NCBI GenBank assembly: GCA_964477735.1
Contig: CAYZFD010000023.1
Location: 1-27,467 of the forward strand
DNA: 27,467 nt
Source of the DNA: CAYZFD01 sp964477735
Lineage (GTDB): Bacteria; Bacteroidota; Bacteroidia; Flavobacteriales; Flavobacteriaceae
Direction of reading: 5' to 3'
Part shown: in pieces, positions 7,122 through 15,200 of the stretch
Numbering within the stretch: position 1 is the first letter of the stretch
How the letters are laid out: each line of letters starts with the position of its first letter
The notes under the pieces: generated by a model
Told to the model about the DNA's origin: nothing
Seen by the model: only the letters and a program-made list of their open reading frames with translations
Databases searched by the model: none
Made by a program: the position numbers and the translations under genes

Positions 7122-8102
7122 TTAGACAAGATAGAAAAAGGTGAATACAAAAACCCATACAAGGTCAACGAAGTGCCAGTAAAGTCCAACCTTTTCCACC
7201 ATTTCATAGTGACCTCTTTTTTCATAGGTTCCTAAAAGAACATTGAAAAATATGATGACATTGATGACAACTCCCGAAAAGACGTGGAAACCATGAAAAC
7301 CTGTAATGAAGAAAAAGAAATCTGCAAACAAACGATTTCCATATTCGTTTCGTTCCAAATTAGCGCCTTCAACAACCAACAAACCTGTTTCGAGTTGTTG
7401 GAGTGATTCTGCTCTACTTAACACAACTTTTTGGCCGTTTTCATCAATCTTTTGACTGCGGATGAGCAAGTTGGGATGACTAGCAAAACCTGCTTTTACT
7501 TCTTCGATCGAATATGTAGGCAGTGATTTTTCACTACTGAACCAAATACCGTTCTTGCTTTCATGTTGCACTCTAGTGTGTGGTAGTTCGGCGGCAAAGT
7601 CCGACAAAGCCACTCGATGACCAGTTTCGGCATCTAGAAACTGAAGAATCTGACCGCCTCGGGTTTCAACTGCGCCATATTCCCCCTTAATAAAATTTTT
7701 CCATTCCCAAGCTTGTGAACCCACAAAGACAGCTCCACCAATGATGGTGAGGAACATATAAAAGGCCACCTTTTTTTGCTTCATGTGATGCCCGGCATCA
7801 ACTGCCAAAACCATGGTTACTGATGAAAAAATCAGAATAAAGGTCATTAATGCTACATAGTACATGGGGGCATCAACACCATGCAAAAATGGGAAGTGGG
7901 TAAATACTTCATCGGCAATGGGCCATGAATCAATGTTTTTGTAGCGTGAAAAGCCGTATGATACCAAAAAACCAGAAAAGGTGAGCGCATCAGAAACAAT
8001 AAAAAACCACATCATCATTTTGCCATAACTGGCATTGAGTGGTTTGTTTCCTCCACCCCAAACACTTTGTTTTGATTTTGATTGGGCTATAGTGGCGTCC
8101 AT
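7122..8102 (-). CDS. ctaE: Cytochrome c oxidase subunit III, long form with extramembrane insert
   Basis: A 326-residue subunit III of a heme-copper oxidase. Helices are predicted at about residues 27-50, 78-100, 112-130, 258-290 and 305-326. Conserved features include WFFIVSDALTFSGF, the conserved glutamate 133 in SQAWEWKNF, FFFITGFHGFHVFSG and the C-terminal YWHFVDLVWVFVF. Between about residues 141 and 255 there is an insert of roughly 110 residues, where ordinary subunit III has only a short loop; it contains no hydrophobic helix and looks soluble. The gene is followed by subunit IV (12 bases) and preceded by a second, shorter subunit III gene (39 bases). The two may form different helices of one oxidase or belong to alternative forms. 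Confidence 0.9.
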   Translation of the reverse strand: MDATIAQSKSKQSVWGGGNKPLNASYGKMMMWFFIVSDALTFSGFLVSYGFSRYKNIDSWPIADEVFTHFPFLHGVDAPMYYVALMTFILIFSSVTMVLAVDAGHHMKQKKVAFYMFLTIIGGAVFVGSQAWEWKNFIKGEYGAVETRGGQILQFLDAETGHRVALSDFAAELPHTRVQHESKNGIWFSSEKSLPTYSIEEVKAGFASHPNLLIRSQKIDENGQKVVLSRAESLQQLETGLLVVEGANLERNEYGNRLFADFFFFITGFHGFHVFSGVVINVIIFFNVLLGTYEKRGHYEMVEKVGLYWHFVDLVWVFVFTFFYLV

Positions 8103-8141
8103 AGGGAATAAATTTTAAGTTGCAAAGTTAAGTAGTTTTTC

Positions 8142-8720
8142 CTATCTAAAGAAATATAAAAACAGGAATAAGTAAAGCCATAAAAAATCTAAAAAATGCC
8201 AAAATGTATGGGCCAGTTCAAATCCTAATTTCTCTGTTTGATATTTACCTTTTAAATGATTGAAAATCACAACGCTAAGTACTACAATTCCTGCAAACAA
8301 ATGCAATAAATGCACAACGGTGAGTACATATAAAAAAGAACTGGTGATGGCACTTTGAGGGCCTGTGAAATAATAGCCATTTGAAATGAGCTCGTGAAAA
8401 CCTTGCAGCTGCAAGGCTACAAAAAACAAGGCCAATAACATGGTGAGCAACAAGCCCCAAAGGGTTCGGTCTGCATGGTTATGAGACAATTCCCTTTTGG
8501 CCCACCAAAAACTCAGGCTACTGAGAAGCAACACGATTGTACTGTAATACAGTGCGGTTGGAAGCTCGAAGTTTTGAACCCAATCGGGTCTGGAGTTACT
8601 CACTACATAGGCACTCGTGAGGCCAGCAAAAGTCATGGTGATGCTGATCATTCCAAACCAAAGCATCATTTTTTTGGCTCTACGATTTTTTTCTGATGAT
8701 TCTAAGTTTTCTATTTTCAT
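8142..8720 (-). CDS. Cytochrome c oxidase subunit III family protein, short form
   Basis: A 192-residue, five-helix protein of the subunit III family (helices at about 19-39, 56-74, 87-105, 125-150 and 170-191). Signatures are MMLWFGMISITMTFAGLTSAY at the start, LQLQGFHEL (in the position of the conserved Q-x-x-E motif), VVHLLHLFAGIVVL, and ELAHTFWHFLDFLWLYLF at the end. Its ATG overlaps the stop of ctaB by 4 bases (ATGA), so translation of heme O synthase and this subunit is probably coupled. Having two adjacent subunit III genes, one short and one long, is a layout I recall from Bacteroidota. Usual length for the short bacterial form. Confidence 0.88.
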   Translation of the reverse strand: MKIENLESSEKNRRAKKMMLWFGMISITMTFAGLTSAYVVSNSRPDWVQNFELPTALYYSTIVLLLSSLSFWWAKRELSHNHADRTLWGLLLTMLLALFFVALQLQGFHELISNGYYFTGPQSAITSSFLYVLTVVHLLHLFAGIVVLSVVIFNHLKGKYQTEKLGFELAHTFWHFLDFLWLYLFLFLYFFR

Positions 8721-9741
8721 ATTAGCAATTTGTCTAGCACAAAAATTATTTGAATTAGGGTGATGTAAGCTACGCTAGCCAGCATCATGTTTTTGGCGGC
8801 TTTGTTGTTGAGTGATTGAAAGAGACTGAGCGCAAAGTATAACAATCCCAAGCCTAAGAACCCCACCACAATGGCTGCAACCACACTTATTTTCAAGGCT
8901 CCTGTTAGGCCTAAAACTGGAAATACAGCAGCAATGATGGTCCAAAGGGTGTACAGTACAATTTGCAAGGCTGTAGATTTCCCTGGATTACCGAAAGGAA
9001 GCATTTTAAACCCTGCTTTGTCATATTCTTTATGCAACATCCAACCAATGGCCCAAAAATGAGGAAATTGCCAAAAGAACTGAATCATAAAAAGTGTTCC
9101 AGGCTCGATGCCAAATTCGTTGGTNNNNNNNNNNNNNNNNNNNNNNNNNNNNNNNNNNNNNNNNNNNNNNNNNNNNNNNNNNNNNNNNNNNNNNNNNNNN
9201 NNNNNNNNNNNNNNNNNNNNNNNNGCCAAAAGAACTGAATCATAAAAAGTGTTCCAGGCTCGATGCCAAATTCGTTGGTTGCTGCCACCCAACCCAACAT
9301 AAAAGGAATGGCTCCTGGAAAGGCACCAACAAAAACTGCCAAAGGGGTTCGGGTTTTGAGGGGAGTATAAACACAAGTGTAAAGGAGCAGCGACAAGGTG
9401 CCAAAAAAGGCTGTTTTAGGGTTTAAAACGAGGAGTAACCCAATCCCCAGCAGGGTCAACAAGCTAGCAATAACAAAAGCCGTAGTTACTGTCATTCGAC
9501 CTGCAGGTATGGGTCTATTATGTGTACGCCGCATTAAGAGATCCAAGTCTTTTTCTATGATTTGGTTGTAGGCGTTCGAAGCACCAACCATGCAATAACC
9601 TCCAAAAAATAACAATAAAATCGATGTTCCTTCTATGGTAGATGCAGCCAAAAAATATCCTGCAACAGAGGAAAATACAACACTCAAAGCCAACCGCGAT
9701 TTCGTTAGCACCAAAACATCACGAATCGACTGCATCAGCAT
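8717..9741 (-). CDS. ctaB: Protoheme IX farnesyltransferase (heme O synthase), interrupted by an assembly gap
   Basis: Integral membrane UbiA-family prenyltransferase that converts heme B to heme O for the oxidase. The first aspartate-rich motif is intact (NAYNQIIEKDLDLLMRRT). The second region reads HFWAIGWMLHKEYDKAGFKMLP. The sequence is broken by 100 Ns (9125-9224) flanked by an exact 55-base duplicate (9070-9124 and 9225-9279). Removing the Ns and one copy restores a continuous 289-residue protein, the normal family size. An open frame reaches a GTG at 9810, but a promoter -7 element lies at 9797-9804, so a start there is impossible; the ATG at 9741 (MLMQSIRDVLVLTKSRLALS) was chosen, with TTG 9789 as an alternative. 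The stop overlaps the start of the short subunit III gene by 4 bases. Confidence 0.9.
9070..9279. other. Assembly gap of 100 Ns flanked by an identical 55-base sequence
   Basis: The 55 bases at 9070-9124 are repeated exactly at 9225-9279, with 100 Ns between them. A length of 55 is a common de Bruijn k-mer size, and 100 Ns is a common placeholder for a gap of unknown size. The two contigs therefore most likely overlap by 55 bases and should be merged. The merged sequence restores an uninterrupted ctaB frame. Confidence 0.9.
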
Positions 9742-9796
9742 TTCGCCAAACGAGAGACGGTTCAATAAATGTGAATTTACCTGCTTCAATGGTGGG

Positions 9797-9827
9797 CAAA
9801 GATAGTGCACATTTCAGCAAACTACAA
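9797..9827 (-). promoter_or_regulatory. Bacteroidota-type promoter for ctaB and the oxidase assembly operon
   Basis: On the minus strand TTG (9825-9827) is followed after 20 bases by TATCTTTG (9797-9804), a full match to the Bacteroidota consensus -33 TTG / -7 TAnnTTTG. Transcription would start near 9790. It lies between the second TonB gene and ctaB and could drive all eight genes down to 4600. It also rules out the GTG at 9810 as the ctaB start. Confidence 0.6.
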
Positions 9828-9843
9828 TGGAATTTGAAGGGCT

Positions 9844-10560
9844 TTATTGTAATTTGAACATAATCGGTTGACCATAGGGTACTCGCACATGGCGTTCTCT
9901 TTGCTTTCCAGGAATCATGGTGGGCAATAACTTAATAATTCGTTTGGCCTCCTCTTCAAGATTTCTATCTGGGCCACGTGCCTGAATTTCGGTAATCTTG
10001 CCTCGCTCATCTATCACAAACCGAACATTGACTCTTCCCTGAATTCCCAACTCTTGAGCCATTTCTGGATATTGAAAATGTTTGTTGATGTGTTGTTTCA
10101 TTTTTTCTTGAAAACAATCACGTTGCTTAGATTTCGACATGTTTTCGCAACCGGGAAAAACAGGTGCTTGCTCAATAATCGTAAATGGAACTTCAATAAC
10201 ATCTTCTACCTCATCTGCTACATCAACATGCTCTACGGGCACTATGACTTCCTCTTGGTTGGTATCTGAAGTTTCAATAAAAGTTTCCTCCTCGTTCTTT
10301 TCATTGTCGATCACATTAAACACTTCGGGTGCAACTGGAGGGGGTGGCGGCGGAGGGGGTGGAGGCGTAAGATTTGTTACCGGAATTTCTTCAATCTCCT
10401 GAGGGTCAACATTGAGTTCATATTCGCTTATTGTTTTTTTAGAGTAGGTCTTCCACTCCAAAGACTGCCAAGCTAAAAACAGCATGAGGCATAGTCCGAT
10501 CGCAAAATATATTTTGCTATTCTTTCGTAAGTCAAATTTTGGGTTTTTCTTAGGTTGCAT
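9844..10560 (-). CDS. TonB family energy transducer (downstream copy)
   Basis: A 238-residue TonB protein starting at ATG 10560 (MQPKKNPKFDLRKNSK). One transmembrane helix at about residues 18-36 is followed by a periplasmic linker with a run of ten prolines and an acidic, threonine-rich stretch. The C-terminal TonB domain (about 130-238) contains VFPGCE, a second cysteine in KQRDCFQEKM, YPEMAQELGIQGRVNVRF and PYGQPIMFKLQ. The paired cysteines are typical of Bacteroidota TonBs. It couples the proton motive force, via ExbBD, to TonB-dependent outer membrane transporters; ExbBD genes are not in this window. The protein is a tandem paralogue of the next gene upstream, and a terminator between them implies independent transcription. 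A -7-like element (TTCGTTTG, 10580-10587) lies 19 bases before the ATG. Confidence 0.92.
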   Translation of the reverse strand: MQPKKNPKFDLRKNSKIYFAIGLCLMLFLAWQSLEWKTYSKKTISEYELNVDPQEIEEIPVTNLTPPPPPPPPPPVAPEVFNVIDNEKNEEETFIETSDTNQEEVIVPVEHVDVADEVEDVIEVPFTIIEQAPVFPGCENMSKSKQRDCFQEKMKQHINKHFQYPEMAQELGIQGRVNVRFVIDERGKITEIQARGPDRNLEEEAKRIIKLLPTMIPGKQRERHVRVPYGQPIMFKLQ

Positions 10561-10579
10561 TGTTGTTGATTTAGTGCTA

Positions 10580-10608
10580 CAAACGAAACAATTCGCTTGT
10601 TTTGACAA
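10580..10608 (-). promoter_or_regulatory. Possible promoter of the downstream TonB gene
   Basis: On the minus strand TTG (10606-10608), an 18-base spacer and TTCGTTTG (10580-10587) match the Bacteroidota pattern except that the A of TAnnTTTG is replaced by T. It lies 19 bases before the ATG and just after a terminator, where a new promoter is needed. Confidence 0.35.
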
Positions 10609-10626
10609 TGCCACAAAAAAAGTGCC

Positions 10627-10655
10627 AAAAAAAATCCCGAACATTTGTTCGGGAT
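10627..10655 (-). terminator. Rho-independent terminator after the upstream TonB gene
   Basis: A perfect 9-bp stem (ATCCCGAAC / GTTCGGGAT, 10634-10642 with 10647-10655) closes a 4-base loop, and on the minus strand it is followed by seven Ts (10627-10633). It begins 8 bases beyond the stop codon of the TonB gene at 10664-11371. This is a textbook intrinsic terminator that separates the two tandem TonB genes. Confidence 0.88.
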
Positions 10656-10663
10656 GATAAGGT

Positions 10664-11371
10664 TTACTGCAGTCTAAATGTAATGGGAATGCTAAAAGGC
10701 ACTCGAACTGCTCGACCACGCTGTTTTCCAGGGGTCATTCTTGGTAATTTGCTAATGATTCGCTGTGCTTCTTTCTCCAAATTTTTATCTGGACCTCGCA
10801 TTCTAATGTCGGTGATGCTACCGTCTTTAGCAATAACAAACTGCACAAAAACTCTACCTTGGATGCCCATCTCTTGAGCGATTTCGGGATAACGGAAGTT
10901 TTTAACGATGTGCTTGTTCATTTTTTCTTGAAAGCAGTCGCGCTGTTTACTTTTTGCAACACCTTCACAACCAGGGAAAACTGGAACATCTTCAATAATG
11001 GCAAAAGGCACATCGGCTTCTACTTCTTCTTCCATGACTTCTACGTCTTCAATCTCTACGATTTCTTCTTGGTCGGTTTCAGTAGATTCTATTACCGTTT
11101 CTTCAACTTCCTCTTCGTCTTCAACAACCTCAATAATTTCGGGTGCTGGTGGTGGTGGCGGTGGTGGTGGTGTTTTTAATTGCTCTGTGATCGGAATTTC
11201 TTCATCATCCTCATCGTCAACATCGAGGGCTTCATAGCCATAAAGGCTTTTTTCATAAGTTTTCCATTCGATGGCTTGCCATGAAATGAACAAAATTGCA
11301 CACAAGCCTATTGCAAAATACAAGCTGCTATTTCGCTGCAAGTCTGCCTTTGGGTTTTTCTTGGGTTGCAT
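10664..11371 (-). CDS. TonB family energy transducer (upstream copy)
   Basis: A 235-residue TonB protein, paralogous to the gene just downstream. The two share the start MQPKKNPK, the helix (about 17-36, LYFAIGLCAILFISWQAIEW), a proline run (eight here), and a TonB domain with VFPGCEG, KSKQRDCFQEKM and YPEIAQEMGIQGRVFVQF. The linker of this copy is strikingly acidic (VDDEDDEEIP, VVEDEEEVEE, VEIEDVEVMEEEVE). The two cysteines of the domain are conserved. The C-terminus FSIPITFRLQ is the last beta strand that contacts the TonB box of outer membrane receptors. A strong terminator follows the stop codon. A TATCTTAG element lies 21 bases upstream of the ATG. The gene follows vanZ-like and gcvH on the same strand. 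Confidence 0.92.
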   Translation of the reverse strand: MQPKKNPKADLQRNSSLYFAIGLCAILFISWQAIEWKTYEKSLYGYEALDVDDEDDEEIPITEQLKTPPPPPPPPAPEIIEVVEDEEEVEETVIESTETDQEEIVEIEDVEVMEEEVEADVPFAIIEDVPVFPGCEGVAKSKQRDCFQEKMNKHIVKNFRYPEIAQEMGIQGRVFVQFVIAKDGSITDIRMRGPDKNLEKEAQRIISKLPRMTPGKQRGRAVRVPFSIPITFRLQ

Positions 11372-11392
11372 AGGGTCTAGATTAAATGATGG

Positions 11393-11419
11393 CTAAGATA
11401 CTATTTTTTTTAAATCAAA
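11393..11419 (-). promoter_or_regulatory. Possible promoter of the upstream TonB gene
   Basis: On the minus strand TATCTTAG (11393-11400) is one base off TAnnTTTG and lies 21 bases before the ATG. A TTTG (11416-11419) sits upstream with a spacer of 15 bases, shorter than the usual 19-21. It falls in the 52-base gap between the vanZ-like gene and the TonB gene. Confidence 0.38.
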
Positions 11420-11423
11420 AAAA

Positions 11424-11792
11424 CTATTGATTTTGTCGTTGAAACACATGAAAGGCAAACCAACCTGCGAGCGCTCCTAAGCTGTTGGTTAGGGTGTCCC
11501 AAACGCTAGCTGTTCGGTTTATGTAGGGCAAGGATTGTGCCAATTCTGTAAACACACCCAATACCATTGCTGCTGTTATGATAACATAAATTTGAACGCT
11601 GTAATGTTTCGTCAAGTAGAGTGCCCAAAAGAAAACTAAGCATGTGTACCAAGTGAAATGTACAATCTTGTCGGCATGAGGGAAAATTTGAATCTTAATT
11701 CCCCGAGCAGGCATGAGGCTGAGCAAGAGGATAAAAGCGGTCCAAGTAACACAAATTGTTAGTAGAATTTTTTTACTGGGCAATGAGTTCAT
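11424..11792 (-). CDS. VanZ-like family membrane protein
   Basis: A 122-residue protein with four hydrophobic helices (about 8-26, 42-60, 67-85, 98-116). Family landmarks are the early LLLSLMPARG, the charged HADKIVHFTWYTCLVFFW, GVFTELAQSLPYINRTASVWD and NSLGALAGWF. These match the VanZ-like fold, named after the teicoplanin-resistance accessory protein, but most chromosomal members have no known link to resistance and their role is unknown. The ATG overlaps the end of gcvH by 20 bases, so the two are translated from one message. I recall the gcvH-vanZ pairing from other flavobacteria; here it is only observed. Confidence 0.85.
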   Translation of the reverse strand: MNSLPSKKILLTICVTWTAFILLLSLMPARGIKIQIFPHADKIVHFTWYTCLVFFWALYLTKHYSVQIYVIITAAMVLGVFTELAQSLPYINRTASVWDTLTNSLGALAGWFAFHVFQRQNQ

Positions 11793-12153
11793 TGTAGGCT
11801 TCTGAGTTCATGAGTTCTGTGGCCTCATCGGGGTTTGTGATTTTTATTTTAACCATCCAACCTTCTCCATAGGGGTCCTCATTTACAGTTTCAGGAGAAG
11901 TGTCTAAAAGATCGTTAAAAGCAACAATTTCTCCACTTAGAGGCAAAAACAAATCAGAGACTGTTTTTACCGCTTCAACGGTACCAAAAATAGCTTCTTT
12001 TTCTAGTGTTTCACCCAAAGTGTCAACTTCTACATAAACAATGTCACCCAATTCTTGCTGAGCAAAATCGGTAATTCCCACAATGGCTAGGTCGCCTTCT
12101 AGACGAACCCATTCGTGGTCTTTGGTGTATCTTAAGTCGCTTGGAATGTTCAT
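11773..12153 (-). CDS. gcvH: Glycine cleavage system H protein
   Basis: A 126-residue lipoyl carrier protein. It shuttles the methylamine intermediate among the P, T and L proteins during glycine breakdown. The lipoylation site is Lys63 in GTVEAVKTVSD, the same position as in well-studied H proteins. Other conserved parts are the start NIPSDLRYTKDHEWVR, VGITDFAQQELGDIVYVE and the late NEDPYGEGWMVKI. The frame extends upstream to a TTG at 12174, but the ATG at 12153 gives the standard family start, and a promoter -7 box occupies 12172-12179. The gene is followed by an overlapping vanZ-like gene. Genes for the P, T and L proteins are not in this window. Confidence 0.96.
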   Translation of the reverse strand: MNIPSDLRYTKDHEWVRLEGDLAIVGITDFAQQELGDIVYVEVDTLGETLEKEAIFGTVEAVKTVSDLFLPLSGEIVAFNDLLDTSPETVNEDPYGEGWMVKIKITNPDEATELMNSEAYNELIAQ

Positions 12154-12171
12154 GTCTTGTGAAATTTTAGA

Positions 12172-12202
12172 CAAATGTAAAAGTTTGAATGCTAATTTTC
12201 AA
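12172..12202 (-). promoter_or_regulatory. Bacteroidota-type promoter for gcvH-vanZ
   Basis: On the minus strand TTG (12200-12202), a 20-base spacer and TACATTTG (12172-12179) match the TTG / TAnnTTTG consensus in full. It lies in the short gap between sprA and gcvH, 18 bases before the gcvH ATG, and overlaps the rejected TTG start codon at 12174. Confidence 0.58.
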
Positions 12203-12214
12203 CCTATATTTTTT

Positions 12215-15200
12215 TTAATTTCCAAAATTATATCGGAGTGTGAACCCTGATCTAATGGTGGTTTGTGGGAAGGCTGTGGAGATGGCAAATTTAGAAAAGG
12301 CGTGGTCATAATAAAACAAAGCCGTCAGGTTGCGCGAAAGGGCGTAATCGGCCGTGAGCTTTAATGACCAAAGGGTTTGGCCAGCTGTAACTTGATTGTT
12401 TAGCAAATCTAAATTTCGAATAAGGGTTAAATTGTCACGCATAGACAAGTCTGCCTTGATGTTAATATCTCCCGAAAGGGTGGTACGCCTGCCTGCCACA
12501 CGGGTTCTTAACTTCACGTTTCGAATGCGATAGCCCAATCCCATAATGAATTCGTTTCCTGTGGTTTCGGTCAATAAGTTGTTGTCCATACTTAACGACA
12601 AGGCTCGGTCTTTTTTCATTTCAGCCAAAATGCGAATGGAATTTTTGAACTCCATGTCGAACTTCACCAATGGATTAAACTGTTCCACTAGGTTAACATT
12701 GGTGTATAGGATTTCGTTTAAAAAATTCCCCGACTGATCAACCGCGTTAGGTGTTTGTGGATCGAATTCGAGATTGGTTCTAAACGAATTTAGGGTGTAG
12801 CTAGCTCTATAGGCATGGCCAATTGAAAAACGGTTAAATCGTTTTCTAAAAGACTTCAGCCTCATAAAACCTGTGTACTGGACATTCCAATTGGGCAAAG
12901 GGGTGCTTCGCAGCACTCCCAAAGCTATTTTAGAGGCGTCGGCACCCGTGTAGGCTGCTAAAAAAGCGGGCAACAGGACAGCTTGATTGGTTTTTCCATA
13001 GCCTTTAGGGAAGCCGTCTGCGTCAACATCATTGATTGGTATTCCGGCCTTTGTTGCTAGTCGTTGTGCAATGAGTAAACGGTTGTTTTTCAGTGCCTGG
13101 AAGGTTTTTGACTGGGTTTCATCACTGCGCTGGAAAGCGGTTTTTAGCAAGACCGTTGAAATTCCAAAATTGCCGTAGGCATTGGGTGTTAGGGGGTTGT
13201 AAGTGCCATTTTCTACTTTAAAGTTTTCGGCAAAATTCTCGGAATATTCTCTATTGGCAGTTAAATCGAATTTGAGGTCACGCAACAAGTCTAAGGTGGC
13301 GTTTATGTCTAGGCGTGTGTTGTGAACTTGAGTGAACTGCTGGTTAAACTCAGGGAATTCGGTCAACCAACCGTTCTTTGCCGCTTCAAAACGCACATCG
13401 GCTTGACTGCCGAAAACAAACCCCCATGAGGGCTTAAGCGTACCCAAGAAACCAATGCTTTGGGTATATCCTGGCAACACTTTTCCGTTATTTTCAGAAT
13501 AATTGACTCGAAGCCGCTGAAGGCTTGTAGCCAATCCAATGACGGTATTGATCACTTTGGTTTTTGCACTTTTTTTGTTCTTGGTGCGTTTCACTAGCTT
13601 CATGGAGCGGTAGAATTTTTCCATGTTTAAGCTGGCGTTTAAGGTATGGGTATTGGCATTTTGAATGGTATTCACAACCCCTAGGCGATTGCCCGCATTG
13701 TCCACTACATCTGCCAAAACATTCGAACCACGTTGCCAATTAAAATCTCCTGTATAGTTATAACTGGCATCAACAAAATCTAAGTAAGGTAAAAATTTCG
13801 TTGGGAGCGTATATGTCAAGCCCAGTGACTGGCTGTGTTGATTCGGTTGACCCACATCCCAAAATCCATCCCAAATGCCCAAATCTTTATTTAAGACCTG
13901 ATTCCCCTGCGAATCTTCCTGAAAATAATTCTTCACAATGTTGTTGTTCGAAGCATTAAAGGTGAGGATTAATGATCGGGTTAGGTTGTGATTTAATGAG
14001 AGGGTCCAGTCGAATAAGAAATTGCGCTGTTGCAACTCAGGCAAAGCCAATTGAGCAGCACCATCTTCACCTTCTAAATACACTTCTCTAAATCGCTGGC
14101 TGTTGAAATTTCGGTTGATGAGTGTAGAAAACTGCACATTGCTTGGAACAGGGTTTAGGTTGATTTCTTGCAACCATTTCAAATATTTTTGTGTTTTTCC
14201 AAAATCAATTTTCTTAAAGGGCTCAATGTTCACAGGTTTGAAACTATATTGATAGCCAGCACCCACTCGAACAGATTGACGCAATAAGTTTTCGATTTCA
14301 TAGTCCTGCTGTTTTTCCTCATTATAGGAGTATGAAAAGTCGAAATTTTCGATGTCATAAGGACGTTTTTTAGCATCCCCCATTTTGTTTTTTCGAACCC
14401 CTATTAGGTTAATACTTTTGCGTTTGGTGTAGCTAACGGCTTGATTTCGAATAGAATCTTTTTGCGATGCTCTTTCGGCTGTCTCGAGTCGATCTTCTAA
14501 TCGAATATCCTCATAAAAAGGATCATATTCGGGAGTCACAAACTCTTCTGAAATGTTATAATTTACAGGCAATTGAATGCCCCATTTTTTTGGGAGGAGC
14601 TGACCAACATTGAAATTGGTAGCAATGCCATATTCTCTTATATCTTCACGACTTCTTTGATTAGGGGTTTGATCAATTCCACCAAAACCAATGGTTGTAA
14701 TGGCACCTGTAGCAGAGATGGTCGCAAAATCGGCTATGTTAGTGTCGAGGGCACCAATGGCTGCCCAACCTCCTTTGGTATCGATCTCTGAAAGTCGCAA
14801 CTCATTAAACCAAACCTCACCGTGAAGCATATCGCCCAATTTTTCGGAAGGGTTTTTAACCCCAACCATAATGGTGCGTATGGTGCCCAAGCTTGGGTTT
14901 CCTTTCACTGCAAATTTATACTTCTTTTGACCTGGCAATCCACTAATTGGATCAAATTCTTGAATAACCTCGAGAGACTCATTAAAATACACAGGCTCAT
15001 TTAAACTTCCCTTAGACAAGCTGGCGGCTTTCATTTTGGTGAGCAATTCCAAAGAAACTTCTATGGAATTTTCATCCGGGTTCCAAACAGCATCAGAACT
15101 CAAACGATTTGAACCTCCATTGTTAAAAGCCGAGGGTTTGAGCGGAACCTCAATTTGATAGTAATTGTTTGTAAAATCAGTTCCCAACCTTAGAAAAGCT

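Noticed and set aside
9070..9279. Direct repeat of 55 bases that could be read as a mobile element footprint or tandem duplication in ctaB
   Set aside because: The copies are exact, flank a 100-N placeholder and, when merged, restore the ctaB frame; contig overlap explains all of it.
9742..9810. Longer ctaB N-terminus starting at GTG 9810
   Set aside because: A perfect TATCTTTG promoter box lies at 9797-9804, inside the proposed extension, so transcription would begin downstream of that start.
10634..10655. Perfect palindrome as a possible operator
   Set aside because: It is immediately followed by seven Ts on the minus strand just after a stop codon, so an intrinsic terminator is the better explanation.
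11140..11180. GGT/GGC-rich simple repeat on the plus strand (also at 10336-10370)
   Set aside because: These are the proline codons of the two TonB linkers read on the opposite strand; normal for the family, not a separate repeat element.
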